Notes under the pieces: model-generated
Databases searched by the model: none
What the model saw: only the letters and a program-made list of their open reading frames with translations
What the model was told of the DNA's origin: nothing
In this document: one piece after another, positions 48,613 to 61,404 of the stretch
Layout: each line of letters opens with the position of its first letter
How positions within the stretch are numbered: the stretch's first letter is position 1
Position numbers and translations under genes: made by a program
Source of the DNA: Lophius americanus
Taxonomy: Eukaryota > Chordata > Actinopteri > Lophiiformes > Lophiidae
Direction of reading: 5' to 3'
NCBI GenBank assembly: GCA_037951165.1
Contig: JBBDHG010000133.1
Location: 455,501-519,500, forward strand
Length of the DNA stretch: 64,000 nucleotides

Positions 48613-49884
48613 TATTATAAATGGCGTCATAAATTACTGTTGTGGCCATTTAGTGGTGTTGTTGGCACAGGATATGTTCTTGGACTACAAGTACTCTGTA
48701 TCTGCATCAGCAACCGTCATTTTCCAGAAGAATACACGCATTACAGCTTGCTACAAAGCAAAGCAATCAACCTTTGCTATAATGTTTAGAAAACAGCCTT
48801 AAACTTTACCTATCTTCATGTGATCGTAGCACGTTATTTGCTGAATGTATAGAGCGTTCCCGGTCAGGGGTTACGGTTTTGTAACAGATGAAGTTGGCCG
48901 ATGGAGAGGAACACTGAGGAGAAGAGCTCTTAAACTACACCCACTAATTGCTGCCACAATCACTATGCAGCATTTGCTCTCAGCAGTGCACTGGGGGGCT
49001 CATCCTCCATTTCTTCCCCTCTTTCGTTTTTGACTTGAACAAATGTCGGCTCCAATCTCCTCCTGTTTGCTTCACCTGTCTGTTTTCTGCCGGTTCATTC
49101 ATTCTGTTCTCAGAATCCATTCAGACTGACATGGTTAACTCATCCGCCTCGTCCTCCCTTTCACAGCATCTCCGTTCCTTCACCACCTTTTCCCCACTCT
49201 GCCATCACTCATCTTTTCAAAGGGCCTCCTTGTTATTTACCAAAAATGTAATGGGGGTCAAAGGCGTCTCGGATAAGAAGGAGGATTGTGAGAAAGCACG
49301 AGCAGGAGAAAGATGAAGGGGGTGACAGGTTTAGACAAGGCTGTGTAATGACCTAGAGACCGGCTGTGTGATCATTCTGTCTGTGTCTTACCTTAGCTGG
49401 TGCGTCAGGTTGCTTGTGGGGGTCACGAGAACAATATTTTTGATTGGTATCAGGTTGTCATGGCAGTCATAGCGAGTGCTGGCGCATGCAGAGAAGAGGC
49501 TGCAGATAACCTGTTGGTAGAATTCTGCAGACTGACGAGGGCTGACTTTCACCTCTTTCACCCTTTTCCATGACCCTTTTTCCCGATGAGGCAGGTAGGA
49601 GGTGGAGAGTGCTATTTTTGGTATAAGGATCCTTGTCTTTGTTGAAAGGACACCAACAGTGAGATGATAAGTGGAAAAGAGAAGAGTGGAGGTGGGGATG
49701 CATTAGAGGATTGTGAAAAATGGAAGAATTTTTGAGAGCTCCTCGAATTCTAAATGCTATCAGATGCGGTATGTAAAAATGTTTTTACGCCTCATGTTAA
49801 TGTGAATATTTTAACATGAATAATAATCTATTTTTATGTTACTCATAAACTCTTGCTATTATTAATACGTAGCAAACACTTACA

Positions 49885-50757
49885 TACGTCAAACAGCCAG
49901 CACATTATAATCACCTGCCTTACGTTGGTCTCTCCCTTCCTGCTATAACAGCTCTGAACCGTCATGGCATGGATTCTACAAGAGCTCTGAAGTTGTTGCT
50001 GACTTGTTTGTGTAGAACATACCGTAGACGCTTGATTGGACTTGACCAAATCAACACTTTGACCTGTTTTTAATGTTCTTCAAACCAATCCCGAATCTTT
50101 TGCAGTGCTGTATAGTGCATTATTCTGCTAAAAGAGGCCACTGCCATAACGTTTCCATGAAGGGGTGTACTTGCTCTCTAACAATGTTTAGGAAATTGGT
50201 ACATGTTAAGACCTGCAGCTGGATTATTGGCAGGACCCAGCAGTAAAGAGTCCAAAGCATTATCCTTCCTCCTTGCCTTCTTTCTTCCTATAGTGCATCA
50301 TGGTGCCATCTCTTAACCAGGTAACTGATGCACCCACACCCATGATGTAAAACACTGATTTATTAGACAAGGGCACACATTCCTTCAATGCTCTATGCTC
50401 CATTTTTTGAGGTTACCATTGTCACCTGTTTAGCTGGTGGACGTGGGTCAGTATCGTGACTGTGACCGGTCTGACACAGATCCATACGTAGTAAACTGAG
50501 TGATTCACAGTGTGGTCTGATATCTTTCTATCACAATCAGCATTTCCCTTTCCAGCAGTTTGTACTACATTACCTGTGGGATCTGACTACATTCGCTAGT
50601 CTTCGCTCCCCAGTGTCATTCGTGACCCTGATACAACCAATGTCCTGTCCCCAGTTCACTAGTTCCCGTATCTAATTTACTGACATGCTCCAGTTTAACA
50701 AGAAAATCATTCCTTTACACTCAACCTATCAGGGGTTATAATGTTATGGTTTATCCT
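49885..50757 (-). mobile_element. Tc1-like DNA transposon relic, longest copy
   Basis: It starts with a damaged inverted end (CAGCCAGCACATTATAATCA) and ends with CAGGGGTTATAATGTTATGG, its rough mirror. In between, antisense transposase blocks follow the family order. They include GTCATGGCATGGATTCTACA, AGAGGCCACTGCCATAACG, ATGAAGGGGTGTACTTG, GTGCATCATGGTGCCATCTC and CTTCGCTCCCCAGTGTCA. The catalytic region is present in outline but full of indels, and the N-terminal DNA-binding part is mostly deleted. It is clearly inactive. Confidence 0.85.
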
Positions 50758-50759
50758 TC

Positions 50760-52485
50760 ATCTTCCACTATTTGTATTGTGGAAGATCTAGTATTCTAGT
50801 CCTGTTCTCTGTCTTGCCTCTCTCTCTGCTCCATGATTACTGGACATGAAAGATGCAGAGTGTAGGAGGTGGGGAGGCAAAGAAAGAGATGGCAGGTCAA
50901 GTAGCCCTGATTTTTATAAGACTCCGAGACGGTTGAAAACACATGCTGCTTCACCTTTAGTGAGATCATGTGATGGGAAGTGGGATTCACATAATGAGCA
51001 GATTGTGTAACTCAGACATGTCATTTCTTTTACTGTCACTTCCTCTGCATTTTTCTGTTCTGTCACCAGTTCCAAATTTCACATCTTCATTTTTGTTCAT
51101 TTATTAACACACATTCCCACTCAGCATGACACTCAGCCCTCCCATCTTTATGCATACACTCATATTGTATCTGAGCCTTTCTCTTTACAAAGTTTCTCTC
51201 CTATCCTATCCTAGTTTCTCTGATGTGAGTTCATGTGAATGTGCTTTTTTAAAAGCAGCACTGACAGCAGATCTTTGTTCAGGTATGATTAAATGAACAT
51301 CCAGGCTGGCTTATAAATGTTCATTAGACAGTCCTGTCCCTTTCATTAATCCAATCCTCTCTGAAATTAAGCGTTTGTTACGTTATTTGTAGAAAGCCCC
51401 GCCCAACTGGGATGTTATTGCAAAGGGAAATACCTTTTTTCATGTTTAGCAGTTATCTTGGGATAAAAAGCCTTGAACTGAAACAGATGATTTTCAGGGG
51501 TTATTCACAAAAAGCTGATGGATCTGTCCTTGTGCACTTCCTGGGTCATCTCCCGTAGGGAAGTATCGCTTGTATGCTGTTGACAGGTGACTGTGCTCCA
51601 GCTGGGACTTATGGTCCAGCCTCAGTCTCACCCAGAATCTAAGCTTTGGAAAATGTGAAATATGACACTGTTCACTCACCATCCACAAAGGTTCAGTTTG
51701 GTTTTGAATTTAGAAACTTTGTCTGACATTTTTGTTTTCGTATCCTGATAAGGTGTACTTTTTATGAAATCGGCATCACTGAACAAATTTAAGATGCATT
51801 ACTCGAGTATCTTAAGTATTACTCTAATAGTCCATATTTACACATTAGGGGGATCCTTTTATGAAATTTATTGTTTTACAAAAAAACCTTTTTCGGACAT
51901 AATTTCTGAATTATGAAATGATTCATAATTTCAATTGGGCTTCACTGTAATGTCAATCAAGGCTGTTGTGTGTCAGTAAAAACGTAATAAATATAACCTT
52001 ATATTGAAAAAACATATCGTCTAATAATCATTATTTTGCTCCGAATCTGAAATCATGATTGGAGCGAATGCAACGGTTTCATGCAGCTGTGTGAACGTAT
52101 AGGCTAATTGTGTAGGCTACAGTGTGTTTAGTGTCAAGTTCATCCTGATGCTTTTATTAAACCATCAATTCTCACAACTACTCCCACATCACTTTCATTC
52201 ATTGCACCCCTGTGTCGTTCTACCCCGCTGAGAGCATAGATATGGAATGTAAAGGAAATTGAATTGCCACACTCTTAAATGTGTGCTTTTATTTTTTCCC
52301 TCACATCAGTGAACGGCAGACATCTAATCTGAGCGTGGAATCAGCCTTTATAGAGGGAAAGGGCTCTAGATCCACATTGGATGACAGTGTTCATGTGTTG
52401 GTGTTTGTTGCCTGTGTGTACATGTTGGCATGAGTCATTAGTGATTAAGTTAAAGATGTGTGTGTGCGTGGGTGTGTTTGAGAGA
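50760..52485. other. Intronic, no gene recognised
   Basis: A weakly familiar block at 51510-51570 shares GTGCACTTCCTGGGTCAT with GTGCACACCTTGGGTCAT at 61803. It may be a further repeat family. No gene is supported. Confidence 0.45.
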
Positions 52486-52490
52486 GAGAA

Positions 52491-52510
52491 GGGGGGGGGG
52501 GGGGGGGGGG
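52491..52510. repeat. Poly-G tract (20 G) after (GA)n
   Basis: It is preceded by GAGAGAGAGAA. The assembled length may be unreliable. Confidence 0.95.
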
Positions 52511-53699
52511 TATGCAGAGCATAAAACCTGATTTAAACTCCATCTAGGTACAGAAATAGATACATGGCATATCCGTCAACGGAACATAATGCCATGGTTC
52601 TTTTGTGTTGACATTGATGCATCTACAAGGGGGCAGCTGTAAATTGTTAGACAGCTTCAAAAAAGGCAATGGTAGAGGAAGATATCACAATGTACATAGT
52701 GAGTAAGAAGTGGTAAAGAGGGGCCAATGATAGTCTTTAGAGTGTTCAGTGAAAAGGTTTTGGTTTTTTTTCATTCTAATTTTTGCTTCTTTCTCGTGTC
52801 TTCCTGGAAAGGCTGCACCACACCTATGATTTCCAATGGTGCTGCTCTATTTTGTTCATCTTGTCCAAAACATGGACAATTATGTAGAAAATGAAGGCAG
52901 AGTACACACGAAAGTTTTAGTCCTAGTCCGTATACATTTACCTTGTATTGAGCATATATGGGCCTTAATCTGTAGACTGAAAAATTGTCTGTAGGAAAAA
53001 AAAAACAGCATATCAAAATTGCAGATATGTTGAATTTTAAAAAAAAGAAACAGTAAATAAAGTATGTAAGTGCAGAATATGTGGATATCTGAATTTTGCT
53101 CTGAAAATACAAGATTTTTTCAAATTGACCAAGTAAGTAATTAACGTAGAAGTATTATTCTGTCTGAATGACAGATTCTTCTGGCTTGTAGATTGAAATT
53201 TACAGAAAAAAGTATAGTCATATAGCAAGACCATGCCATCATTTCTACCAAAAAAACTTGGCTAAAATAGGGCATATATTTATCAAGTAATGTTGATTTC
53301 AAGGTAAAATAAAATGGATTTTATCTCATTTAATGTACTGTCCTTGTGAACTAAAAACAAGTTGGCATTATATATATATATTTTTGGAATTATTAACCAT
53401 AATGCCTTGCCTTGGCACAAGGTGAAGATATTTTCCACAACAAAATGCTGGCAACCACAGCTGCTGGTAGTTTATGAGTGTGAGATTATGCAGGTGGGAA
53501 ACATTATTCAGTCGTGATTATTATCCTGTTCCCCTTTTAAAGAGCGTCCCAAGGAGTGAGGGTACTCAGAAAAAACTAATTTTCCTAAAAGAGATGGAAA
53601 ATAATAAACATATACCCAGACTTCATTGTGCCCAATTGGATATTTCTTTCTCCTGCATCGTATATGTCAGAAAACAGATGATGGAATAGTAAAACTTGA

Positions 53700-53990
53700 C
53701 GGCAATACATCAAAACAAAGTCTGTACGACAGGGTTTGGTGCTTAAGGAGGCAGAATCAGTACCTTCCCAAAGCGAGCACTTCTGCACATCTGTATTCTG
53801 CACCAGCGTCCAGAGGGCAGTGGGATGAGGTGGTGATTGAGAGGATTTGTGATGTCCTGAGTTTGAGGTTTGGTGTGCGGAGACCAATTATGCTGGCAGC
53901 AGTGAGAGTTAAACAAGAAGATCCCTCTGAAAGTCCATACTTCCGCCAAAGCTGCAAAAACACTCCATTTATCTCCAACATGATCTGGAT
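53700..53990 (-). mobile_element. LINE 3' end (L2/CR1-like), C-terminal tail of ORF2
   Basis: The minus-strand frame gives TKPQTQDITNPLNHHLIPLP, then SGRWCRIQMCRSARFGKVL. This is the L2/CR1 ORF2 tail: H-P-L-x-H-H, then L-P-S-G-R, then C-R-(S/T)-A-R-F. The final N-S-F-x-P-x-A part is lost. It is truncated at the 5' end as usual. It is the same tail type as at 9895-10125, but the two are too different to be one insertion. Confidence 0.75.
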
Positions 53991-54639
53991 CTGCCTCAAA
54001 ATCTAATCTACCTCTTCCCCATTCCAAGTTTGATCCCCTAAATAATTTCAATAAATCAATCAATCACTATTTGCAACTTATTCAGATACCAAGTTTACTA
54101 AATGTCAGTCAGACAGACGTAGAATACGACCTCTTTTGATGTAGAGGAAGAAGTGAGAAACAATCAGGTGGCCGGTATTGATCGATAAATACATGAAAGT
54201 TGATGGATAACTCTTTGATTGATTGTATTTTTGGAATGCCTCGGAAAGGATAAGGAGGATGGACAAATGGGAGAGGAGAGTAAAAGGAAAGGGAGCGTGA
54301 TGAAAGAAGGGATCAACTGTGATTTCCCAGAAGGAAATGGATGAATAAAGAATAGATTTTTGGATGAAGCAGGCAGTGAAGGGAAAATGAAAAGACTTCA
54401 TTAAATGCTTTTTGTTTGGATGTATTAATGCTGTTTCCCTCAGGGATAGCGTCATAGATGTGTGACTTTTAAACAACCTGTCGACAAGGTACTGAGCTCC
54501 CACCCTGTAGTCCAACCTTTAAGTGTCAGTGTGAGTCTGAGATTATGTGTTTTTGGTTTAAGTGTCATGGTAGGTCATAAAATACGGAAAATCAAAGAAT
54601 CTCATCACAATTTCCAGCAGCCTCAAAGGAATGGTGTGA

Positions 54640-54920
54640 CATTTTGGAAAATGTGCTTATTTGCTTTGTTGCAGAGGACTAAATGAGAAAACACATATAA
54701 CATGATGTTTTTTCCTTCAATATGAAGCTACAGCCAGGAGACATTTAGCGGAGCTTAGTCAAAGCTCTGTCAAAGGGTAGAAAAGCAATCTGCTTACCAG
54801 CAGGTCTAAAGCTGGATGGCCATATCCCTCCTGCAGGCACGGCAGTGGTGTCAGTCTTTCTCCCAGTATGGAGCGAAAAGCTTCATTTACCAAATTATAC
54901 CTTTTTTTTTTTTTTTTAGC
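54640..54920 (+). repeat. Fish interspersed repeat, copy 2 ('acattttgggaaa' family)
   Basis: ACATTTTGGAAAATGTGCTT, ATTTGCTTTGTTGCAGAGGA, ATATGAAGCTACAGCCAGGA, GCTTAGTCAAAGC and CTGCTTACCAGCAG follow the same order as copy 1 at 12640. A poly-T run at about 54902-54919 lies at its 3' end. Confidence 0.7.
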
Positions 54921-55287
54921 CTCCAGTTATTGTTGAATTTACAATGATCTGAAACTGAGGACAGTATTGAATCCTACCATTTGGGAATGAGTGGATGTCT
55001 TCTGGCTTGTAAAAGTATTTAGTGGTTAATCACTCATCAAAATAGTTGCTGAATCCATCTGATCTTTTAATTCTAATTTCAATAAGGGCCAGTATCACTG
55101 CAAGCTGTGGAGAATAAATGAATAAGTAAGGATTCAGCTAACAGCAAAGAAAAGCCTGAAGACTGATACCGCACTTAGTGTCTATGAATCACTCCATGTC
55201 CCTCCCTACCCCCTTGTCTTCAGATGGATGAATGGCATGCCTTGGGTTGCGAGTAGTAACTGAACTAGCAGCTGGGGCCTTTAATGA

Positions 55288-55322
55288 GAGTCCTCAGCGA
55301 GCCTGCTCCTCGCTGAGGACTC
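55288..55322. repeat. Perfect 14-bp inverted repeat, 7-nt loop
   Basis: GAGTCCTCAGCGAG at 55288-55301 pairs exactly with CTCGCTGAGGACTC at 55309-55322 around CCTGCTC. It is the longest perfect hairpin I found in the window and is G/C-rich. The stem is shorter than a microRNA precursor, and no recognised repeat surrounds it. Confidence 0.95.
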
Positions 55323-55329
55323 ACTAACC

Positions 55330-58300
55330 TTGGAGCAACTAAAAAAATAGCCATATTCATCTGCCAGGAACCTCAAGATAACCCAGACCCGCTGTGAACC
55401 ATTAATGGCATCTCATCTGATACGTGCACAGTCAAAAGGTGAGAACGTGGTCTAAACTCGCCTTAAAGGCCCCGCCAGGCTTACTGCAAGAATACCACAA
55501 TGCAAACACTCTTTCCTTGGCCTCATATTAAGTCTGACGCGTCTGCAGTTCAGCCTCCCTCAAGGGAAGCATCACAGGATTTGCTTACTATTCTTCCTTT
55601 TCCTCCTGGTCATTATACTGGCATCATAGATATGAGGAGTCTCAGCTGATGGGGCTGTAAATCAGTGATGTGAACATGTTGTGAAGTAGAATGTCCAAAG
55701 AAAAAAGAGGAGTTAACAAATCCTGAGAAGACATATGGTAGGAGGAGATTGGAGAGGTGCTGCATGTGTTAGTGCAGAGGGACAGAGGGAGGAGAGAACA
55801 AGTGATGTGGATGGATGGTTTTCAAGTCCAGCTTTTCATCCTGTTCCCAGCGGAAACCAATGAGAATGTGTCCAAGAATACTTGATCTTGGCTTAAATAG
55901 CAGCTCTATCAGAGTGGCATAGCACAGCACATGCCTGCAAATCCTAATGATGCAGACACACAAGATATCAAGAAACTGTTATTAAAGCAAAATATCTTTC
56001 TTTACGCAAAACAATATCGTACTGTCATCCAAAATTTACCTTGGAACAATTATAATAATAATAATATTATGATGGTGTTTTTCAGTTTTTTATGCCCTCC
56101 CATGATAAAACGATGACGGATATGGTTTTAGATTGGTACGTCTGTAATCACTGTTTTCCATGAGCATATCTTAATAACTCTACACTCTATCTCTGGATAA
56201 TTGGTAGAAAAACACATATAAATGCAGTACCCTTTAGAGAAGAAGAGTAAAATATAGATGCGAAAGAGTCCTGATCGTCTTTACTCATAGTCTTTAATTC
56301 AAATTATTCACACAAATTTACCCTCAACTCAACTAACAACATAAAAAAAATAAAAATTACATTTTTCATTTTCCTCTTTTTTTTTAAAAGTCACCATAGA
56401 TTCTGGAGTGCTATCTATATTAACCATGAAGTGCAAATTTTCTTTTTGTAAAGTCTAATTGCTGACAATCTTGTCTGGAACATATGTGGCAGACCAGACA
56501 TTCTAGCTCCACCAAACTGTCTACATAAACTTAACATATTATGTAGTTCTGTCTTTTCATATCTGAACTTTATACAAATTTTTATGGGGCGCGGTTTCAT
56601 GGAAACACTTGTTTCATGTGGCCCGTTCTTTTGGTACTTATCTCACACATTTCAACCTGGTTGAAATCCTACCTTTGACTTTGAAGGAAAATACTCAAAA
56701 TATTCACATCGAACAGAAGAAAAAAAATTACACATGTAGAAGACAATTGAGTAAAAACCTAAAAATGGCAACCAAAAAAAAAACTGTATAACATTATCGT
56801 ACTTAAGCACAAGGGTGAGTATCAAACTCTTGTATCTGGCATTGAAGTCATCCTCCGTATCTGCTTAACAATCGTAAATGATGATGTCACCACTCTAAAT
56901 TAAGGCTTTTTGATTATAAATATGGGCGGCCCTGTAGTATGCCATTAGAAATCTGTTGATTTTCAGTAGAGGGACTTTAAAATGATGAAAATCTGTTCAT
57001 CTTATGGCCATTCTGTATAAGTTGACATCTATAACGTAACGTATATTACATCACCAAATTTAACATGAATGCACCGTCATAAATGGTTGTGATTATGATT
57101 TTAATTCTAGATCTAATCTAAGTTCTAGTTTCTTTTTTTTTTTTAGTTTTCTAGGTAAACATGATTATCAGTTGACTTTTTAGGTCACCATCTCCATCAA
57201 AAACAACATGTACTACATCAGGCTCACCCAAGGAGTGGAGTAGCTGTCTGGGATGTTGGGGTATATGTCATCTCCAGGATCGCTCAGGTCTAGAAGCTCA
57301 TTTGAATCCAAGCGTCTTTTCATCAAGTTCTTTTAGCATAAACCTGTTGGTGTATCACACCCGCCGTTAAGCGCCACGTTCACGATCATATGAGTTACAG
57401 CTCTTCACTCAGGAATCAGTATGTGTGGTCTTGGCAGACTTTGCCGTGACAGATGGACAGCAGACCTGATATTTTCCTTGGAGGCTTGAACCACTGACTT
57501 TTAGCAGTGGGGTTCAGGAGAGGGGAGGATTGGATCACTCCAGGAGGGAGTCAGAGCAAAACAGGACAGGCTAGTTTCACGCTAAGACACATAATGAAGC
57601 AGGTGGAGGTGCCGTCTCTGAGGTCAGAGGGTGCCAGTTCCGTAAGGAACCCTGGAGGAGGGAAAGCGGAGGAGGTTGGACAGGAGTAGTGGAATATATA
57701 AGAAATCTTTTGATGGTTCTAGCTTGATGTCTGCTGTAGCATAATCTGGCTTCATATGTGTAACAAACATGTTACTGTTCCATTTCCATCTTTCTGCCTG
57801 CTGGTCATCCTGTGCTGCTATTTTCGTAACGCATGATTGTTTATGAACGCTTTTCATTTTATGTCATTTGGATGTTAATATGTGTGAAAAATTTGCAACC
57901 CTTTTCTCGGCTTTCCATTAAAAAGCTGAATACAAAAGTCATATCCTGAGATCCCTTTAGGACCCTGTTTGCTGTTTACTTATTGACTGTACCGCCCAAA
58001 GCAGATATGCAGAGATTGTGTAAGTGAAGACCTCTGCCTTCATCACACTGTGCTTCATAATGCCTCTTTTCATCGTGAGTAGCTGTTTACTTATGTTCCT
58101 TGTCAAACATGATGTCAACTCCTCAAGATCTTTGTCAGACGGAGGCATGAAACTGTTTGGATTCCTGGGGAGGGATAGAATATGGGGAGAGAGAGAGAGC
58201 AAGGGAGTGTGAAGGAAGGCGTGCGAGGCATGCACTGTCAAAGTCTAATACTGATGAGGGGTAATCTGTCAGTGCTAACAGGTTGTGCGAGAGGGTAAAT

Positions 58301-61055
58301 AGGGTTGGTTGGCTGGCAGGCCGTCTGCAGTTCTCTCTCTGCTCTCCCTCTTTGGTATTCATGGCCTGAGGAATAATGGATATGATGAATTATCCAGGAT
58401 CTGTGGCCTGTGGTTGTCAGTCGGAGCGGGGCAGCTGGACAGAGCAATCGCTCTTAGTTACGCACACATGCAAACATTCTCACCCACAAAGACATTAACT
58501 CAACAGATTAACCCTGCAGGCCGATGTTTTGTGTGTGGGTGTGTCCACTCATTAAATGAACATTTTTTTTTAGAAAATAAAACTCTCAACTCTTTCTTAT
58601 GTGCCTCATCAGTTCAGGATGTTCTGTTCAAATGAAGAAAATGAAGGAATTGAATGATAGAAGGAATTACAGTCATATAGTGAAGAATCAATAAATCTCC
58701 ATCCTCTAACTTGACTTGATTGCTCAACTTTCAAACAATCACAACCGTCTGTGTAATTGTTGATCTCAAGCAGAGATAAAAGTGGGCCTGAACGACCTGG
58801 AACTGCATTCTCGCACATTCAATTAATAGATCAATTACATTTGGATCCAGTGCTTTTGGTGGGCCCTCCTAAGATAAATCAGCTTCCAATCTGTGGTTGT
58901 GCATGGCCAAATTAAGTAGAAGGGCACACAACGCTTCAGGAAGAAGTACAATGATACTAAATGAGAGGAAAATAATTATTTGTTGTCTTTCTTTTGGATT
59001 TATAGTTTTAAGTGGGACACCTGTTCTGCTTTTCTTTACTATTTCTGCTTCAAAAACTAATGTTTTTGTTATCATTACTATATTTCTCTGTCATAACAAT
59101 GTAGTAACTATAGTGCTGCAGTACTCAGCAGTCTCACTAACAAATTCCATACATTATTCGACATTATAGTTCTGTGGTCCCTGTTATACTACAGCAACTG
59201 TAATAAGCTTCTCCACATTTTCAGGGGAAATTTATTTTATATATATATTTTATGTATAAAAGATATTCAACCAATCCCCTCTGAGTGTAGGGTCACCAAA
59301 TTCAGAAGTGCAGCCCGGAAGTTGGTTAAAGCAAATAACAATTTCGAAGTTATTCAAGGATACCTTCCAATAAAATGCCACATACTGTCAAAATTAACAT
59401 ATTATTCAGTTATTTTATTCTATAGCTAAATTAATTTTTCATTTGAATGAATAGATTATAGATGGCATTTGACTCAACACAGATTGAGACTATGAAATGC
59501 TGTGATAAATAATAAGTAATAAATATGTTATTACACTGTTACGGCACAGAAAATAATAAATAATTTACTTCCCGGGACCCGGTTTACGACTTTGAAACAG
59601 GCTTTGAGATAAAGCTTATGTTTAAAGATGATTCACACCTTCGAGAAAATTATGATCAAGAATTTTTGTAATGTAATGAGGTAATAATCCAATAATGGTG
59701 CTGTAAAAGTTGGTTGGTCATTATTTTTTAGTTACAGATGTGACCAAACTGTGGAAGTAGCAATTTCAGGGTTTTTTTACCAACACATAAAGTTGAAATG
59801 AAACTGCTTTCTGTCAGAGTCTTATTATCTTGTGAGATATCTTCTGTTATCTTTTTGTTTAAGTGTGTAGTTTTATAAGCTCTATTAGAGCAGTAATATC
59901 TCTCGCAATGAAAAGCATATTTATCGTCACGTCTCTTCAAAAAACTGCTCAAATACTTACAGTAATTGTTATACTGTTCTGGAATATTTGATAATTACAG
60001 TAGTCCACGGGTCGAAAAACTTCACCATTTAAACATAACCATTTCAAATCAAGCATGGATATTAGTAATTACACATGTACGTATGTACGTAATAAATGAC
60101 TCTTAGTGTGGCTGTCTGTGTTTGAGTCAGAGGTGGTGTTTTTTCTTCAGCGGATATACTATCAAATTCTGAGCAGATTGCCTGTTTAATTGTGATTTAG
60201 CAGAAATCTCAGCTCAGCCCTTTCAGCCAGGAAACAGTCTCATGTAGAAAAATGTCATGTGGGCAGAACGGACAGACATTCAGGAACAGCCATCTATCGT
60301 CATCCCGAGGCAATTTATCACTGTGTCTCAGCTCTAATGTGAACATAGTTAAACAGGAGCTCTTGATGGTGGCTGCACTTTTAATATTTGAGTCAATCAA
60401 TAAAAAAAAGGCTGATTTAATAGCTTTGGCCCTCTAGGCTGTTCTAGATTCTTTCAGGCTTTTTTTTTTTTCAGCTCTCCCGTAAACGTAAATTAATTAT
60501 TACTGAACAAGCCGTGACTTTGCACGGCTGAATGCGTATTACCATGTGATGTATGCCAGCCAACCTCCGATTCAGTAAACGCAACAATCAACTCTCTTAA
60601 TGCTAATATCTCTATCAGTTCTCTATCAGTGTTTAACCTTTAATAATAATACCCCACTCATCTGCATATCTCTTCCTCTGGTATTAATTAAGTATTGTAG
60701 TTAATTATCTGCCTACTTTGATATGAAGGAGGAAACCCATCGCTGTCATTTCATTAAAGAAAGCTGCCATTAGCCTCCAACCTCTTCACTGTATTCTGTT
60801 TCTTTTCAACTAACTCTCTCTGTAGCACCTCGCTCAGGCTCAGGCTCGCTTCTGATAGTGTTCTGTTGAAAGATTTGTAATCTGTTTTTCCCATCCTTAG
60901 CAGCATGACAGTTAACATAGCCATGGATGTCAGCATAGTCATTCATTTTGAAAATCCTTAACATTGTCCAAAAACATGATATAGATGTGTATTATATATT
61001 ATATAATATAAATTAATGTGAAATCATTTCCAAAAAACAGTGTTTATTATGAAAA
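55330..61055. other. Intronic, no gene or named repeat recognised
   Basis: AT-rich text with short frames on both strands. It includes A-rich runs near 56340-56390 and 56720-56790 and a (GA)n piece at about 58186-58199. The stretch 60160-60720 is relatively free of simple repeats, apart from a poly-T run at about 60460. Nothing specific can be supported. Confidence 0.4.
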
Positions 61056-61059
61056 GAAA

Positions 61060-61400
61060 AATAAACTCCCCCTACTAGGTAAAATATAAACTTTTATAGT
61101 AAAACATGATACATGAAGTACATATCATCCAGTCAACTCATATGCACCAAAAATCGGATAGGTAGTTATGACCAAAAACGCATTTTTCGTAGAAAAAAGG
61201 CTCCTCCTAGTGAGTGAAATATTAACTATTTAAGTGAAATAAAATATTTAACACGTTTTATCTCATTGAGCCGATTCATATTCACCAAATCTGGACGAAA
61301 TCGGACCAACGGTTGAGAAAATTTCTGGAGATAAAGCTCCTCTAGAATCGGAAATATGCGACTGTCCTTTCCCAAAATCACTTCAGTTCTTCCTCCCACT
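61060..61400 (+). repeat. Dispersed repeat family A, copy 3 (with partial duplicate)
   Basis: CCGATTCATATTCACCAAAT, CTGGACGAAATCGGACCAAC, GGTTGAGAAAATTTCTGG and GATAAAGCTCCTCTAG match family A. Just upstream a partial copy reads AACTCATATGCACCAAAAAT and GGCTCCTCCTAGTGAG, so this is a duplicated or nested insertion. Confidence 0.7.
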
Positions 61401-61404
61401 AGCG

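Noticed and set aside
54105..54515. 136-codon minus-strand frame
   Set aside because: No domain. The peptide is hydrophobic and irregular without a clear signal or membrane pattern.
55288..55322. microRNA precursor
   Set aside because: The stem is only 14 pairs, too short for a typical precursor of about 30 pairs.
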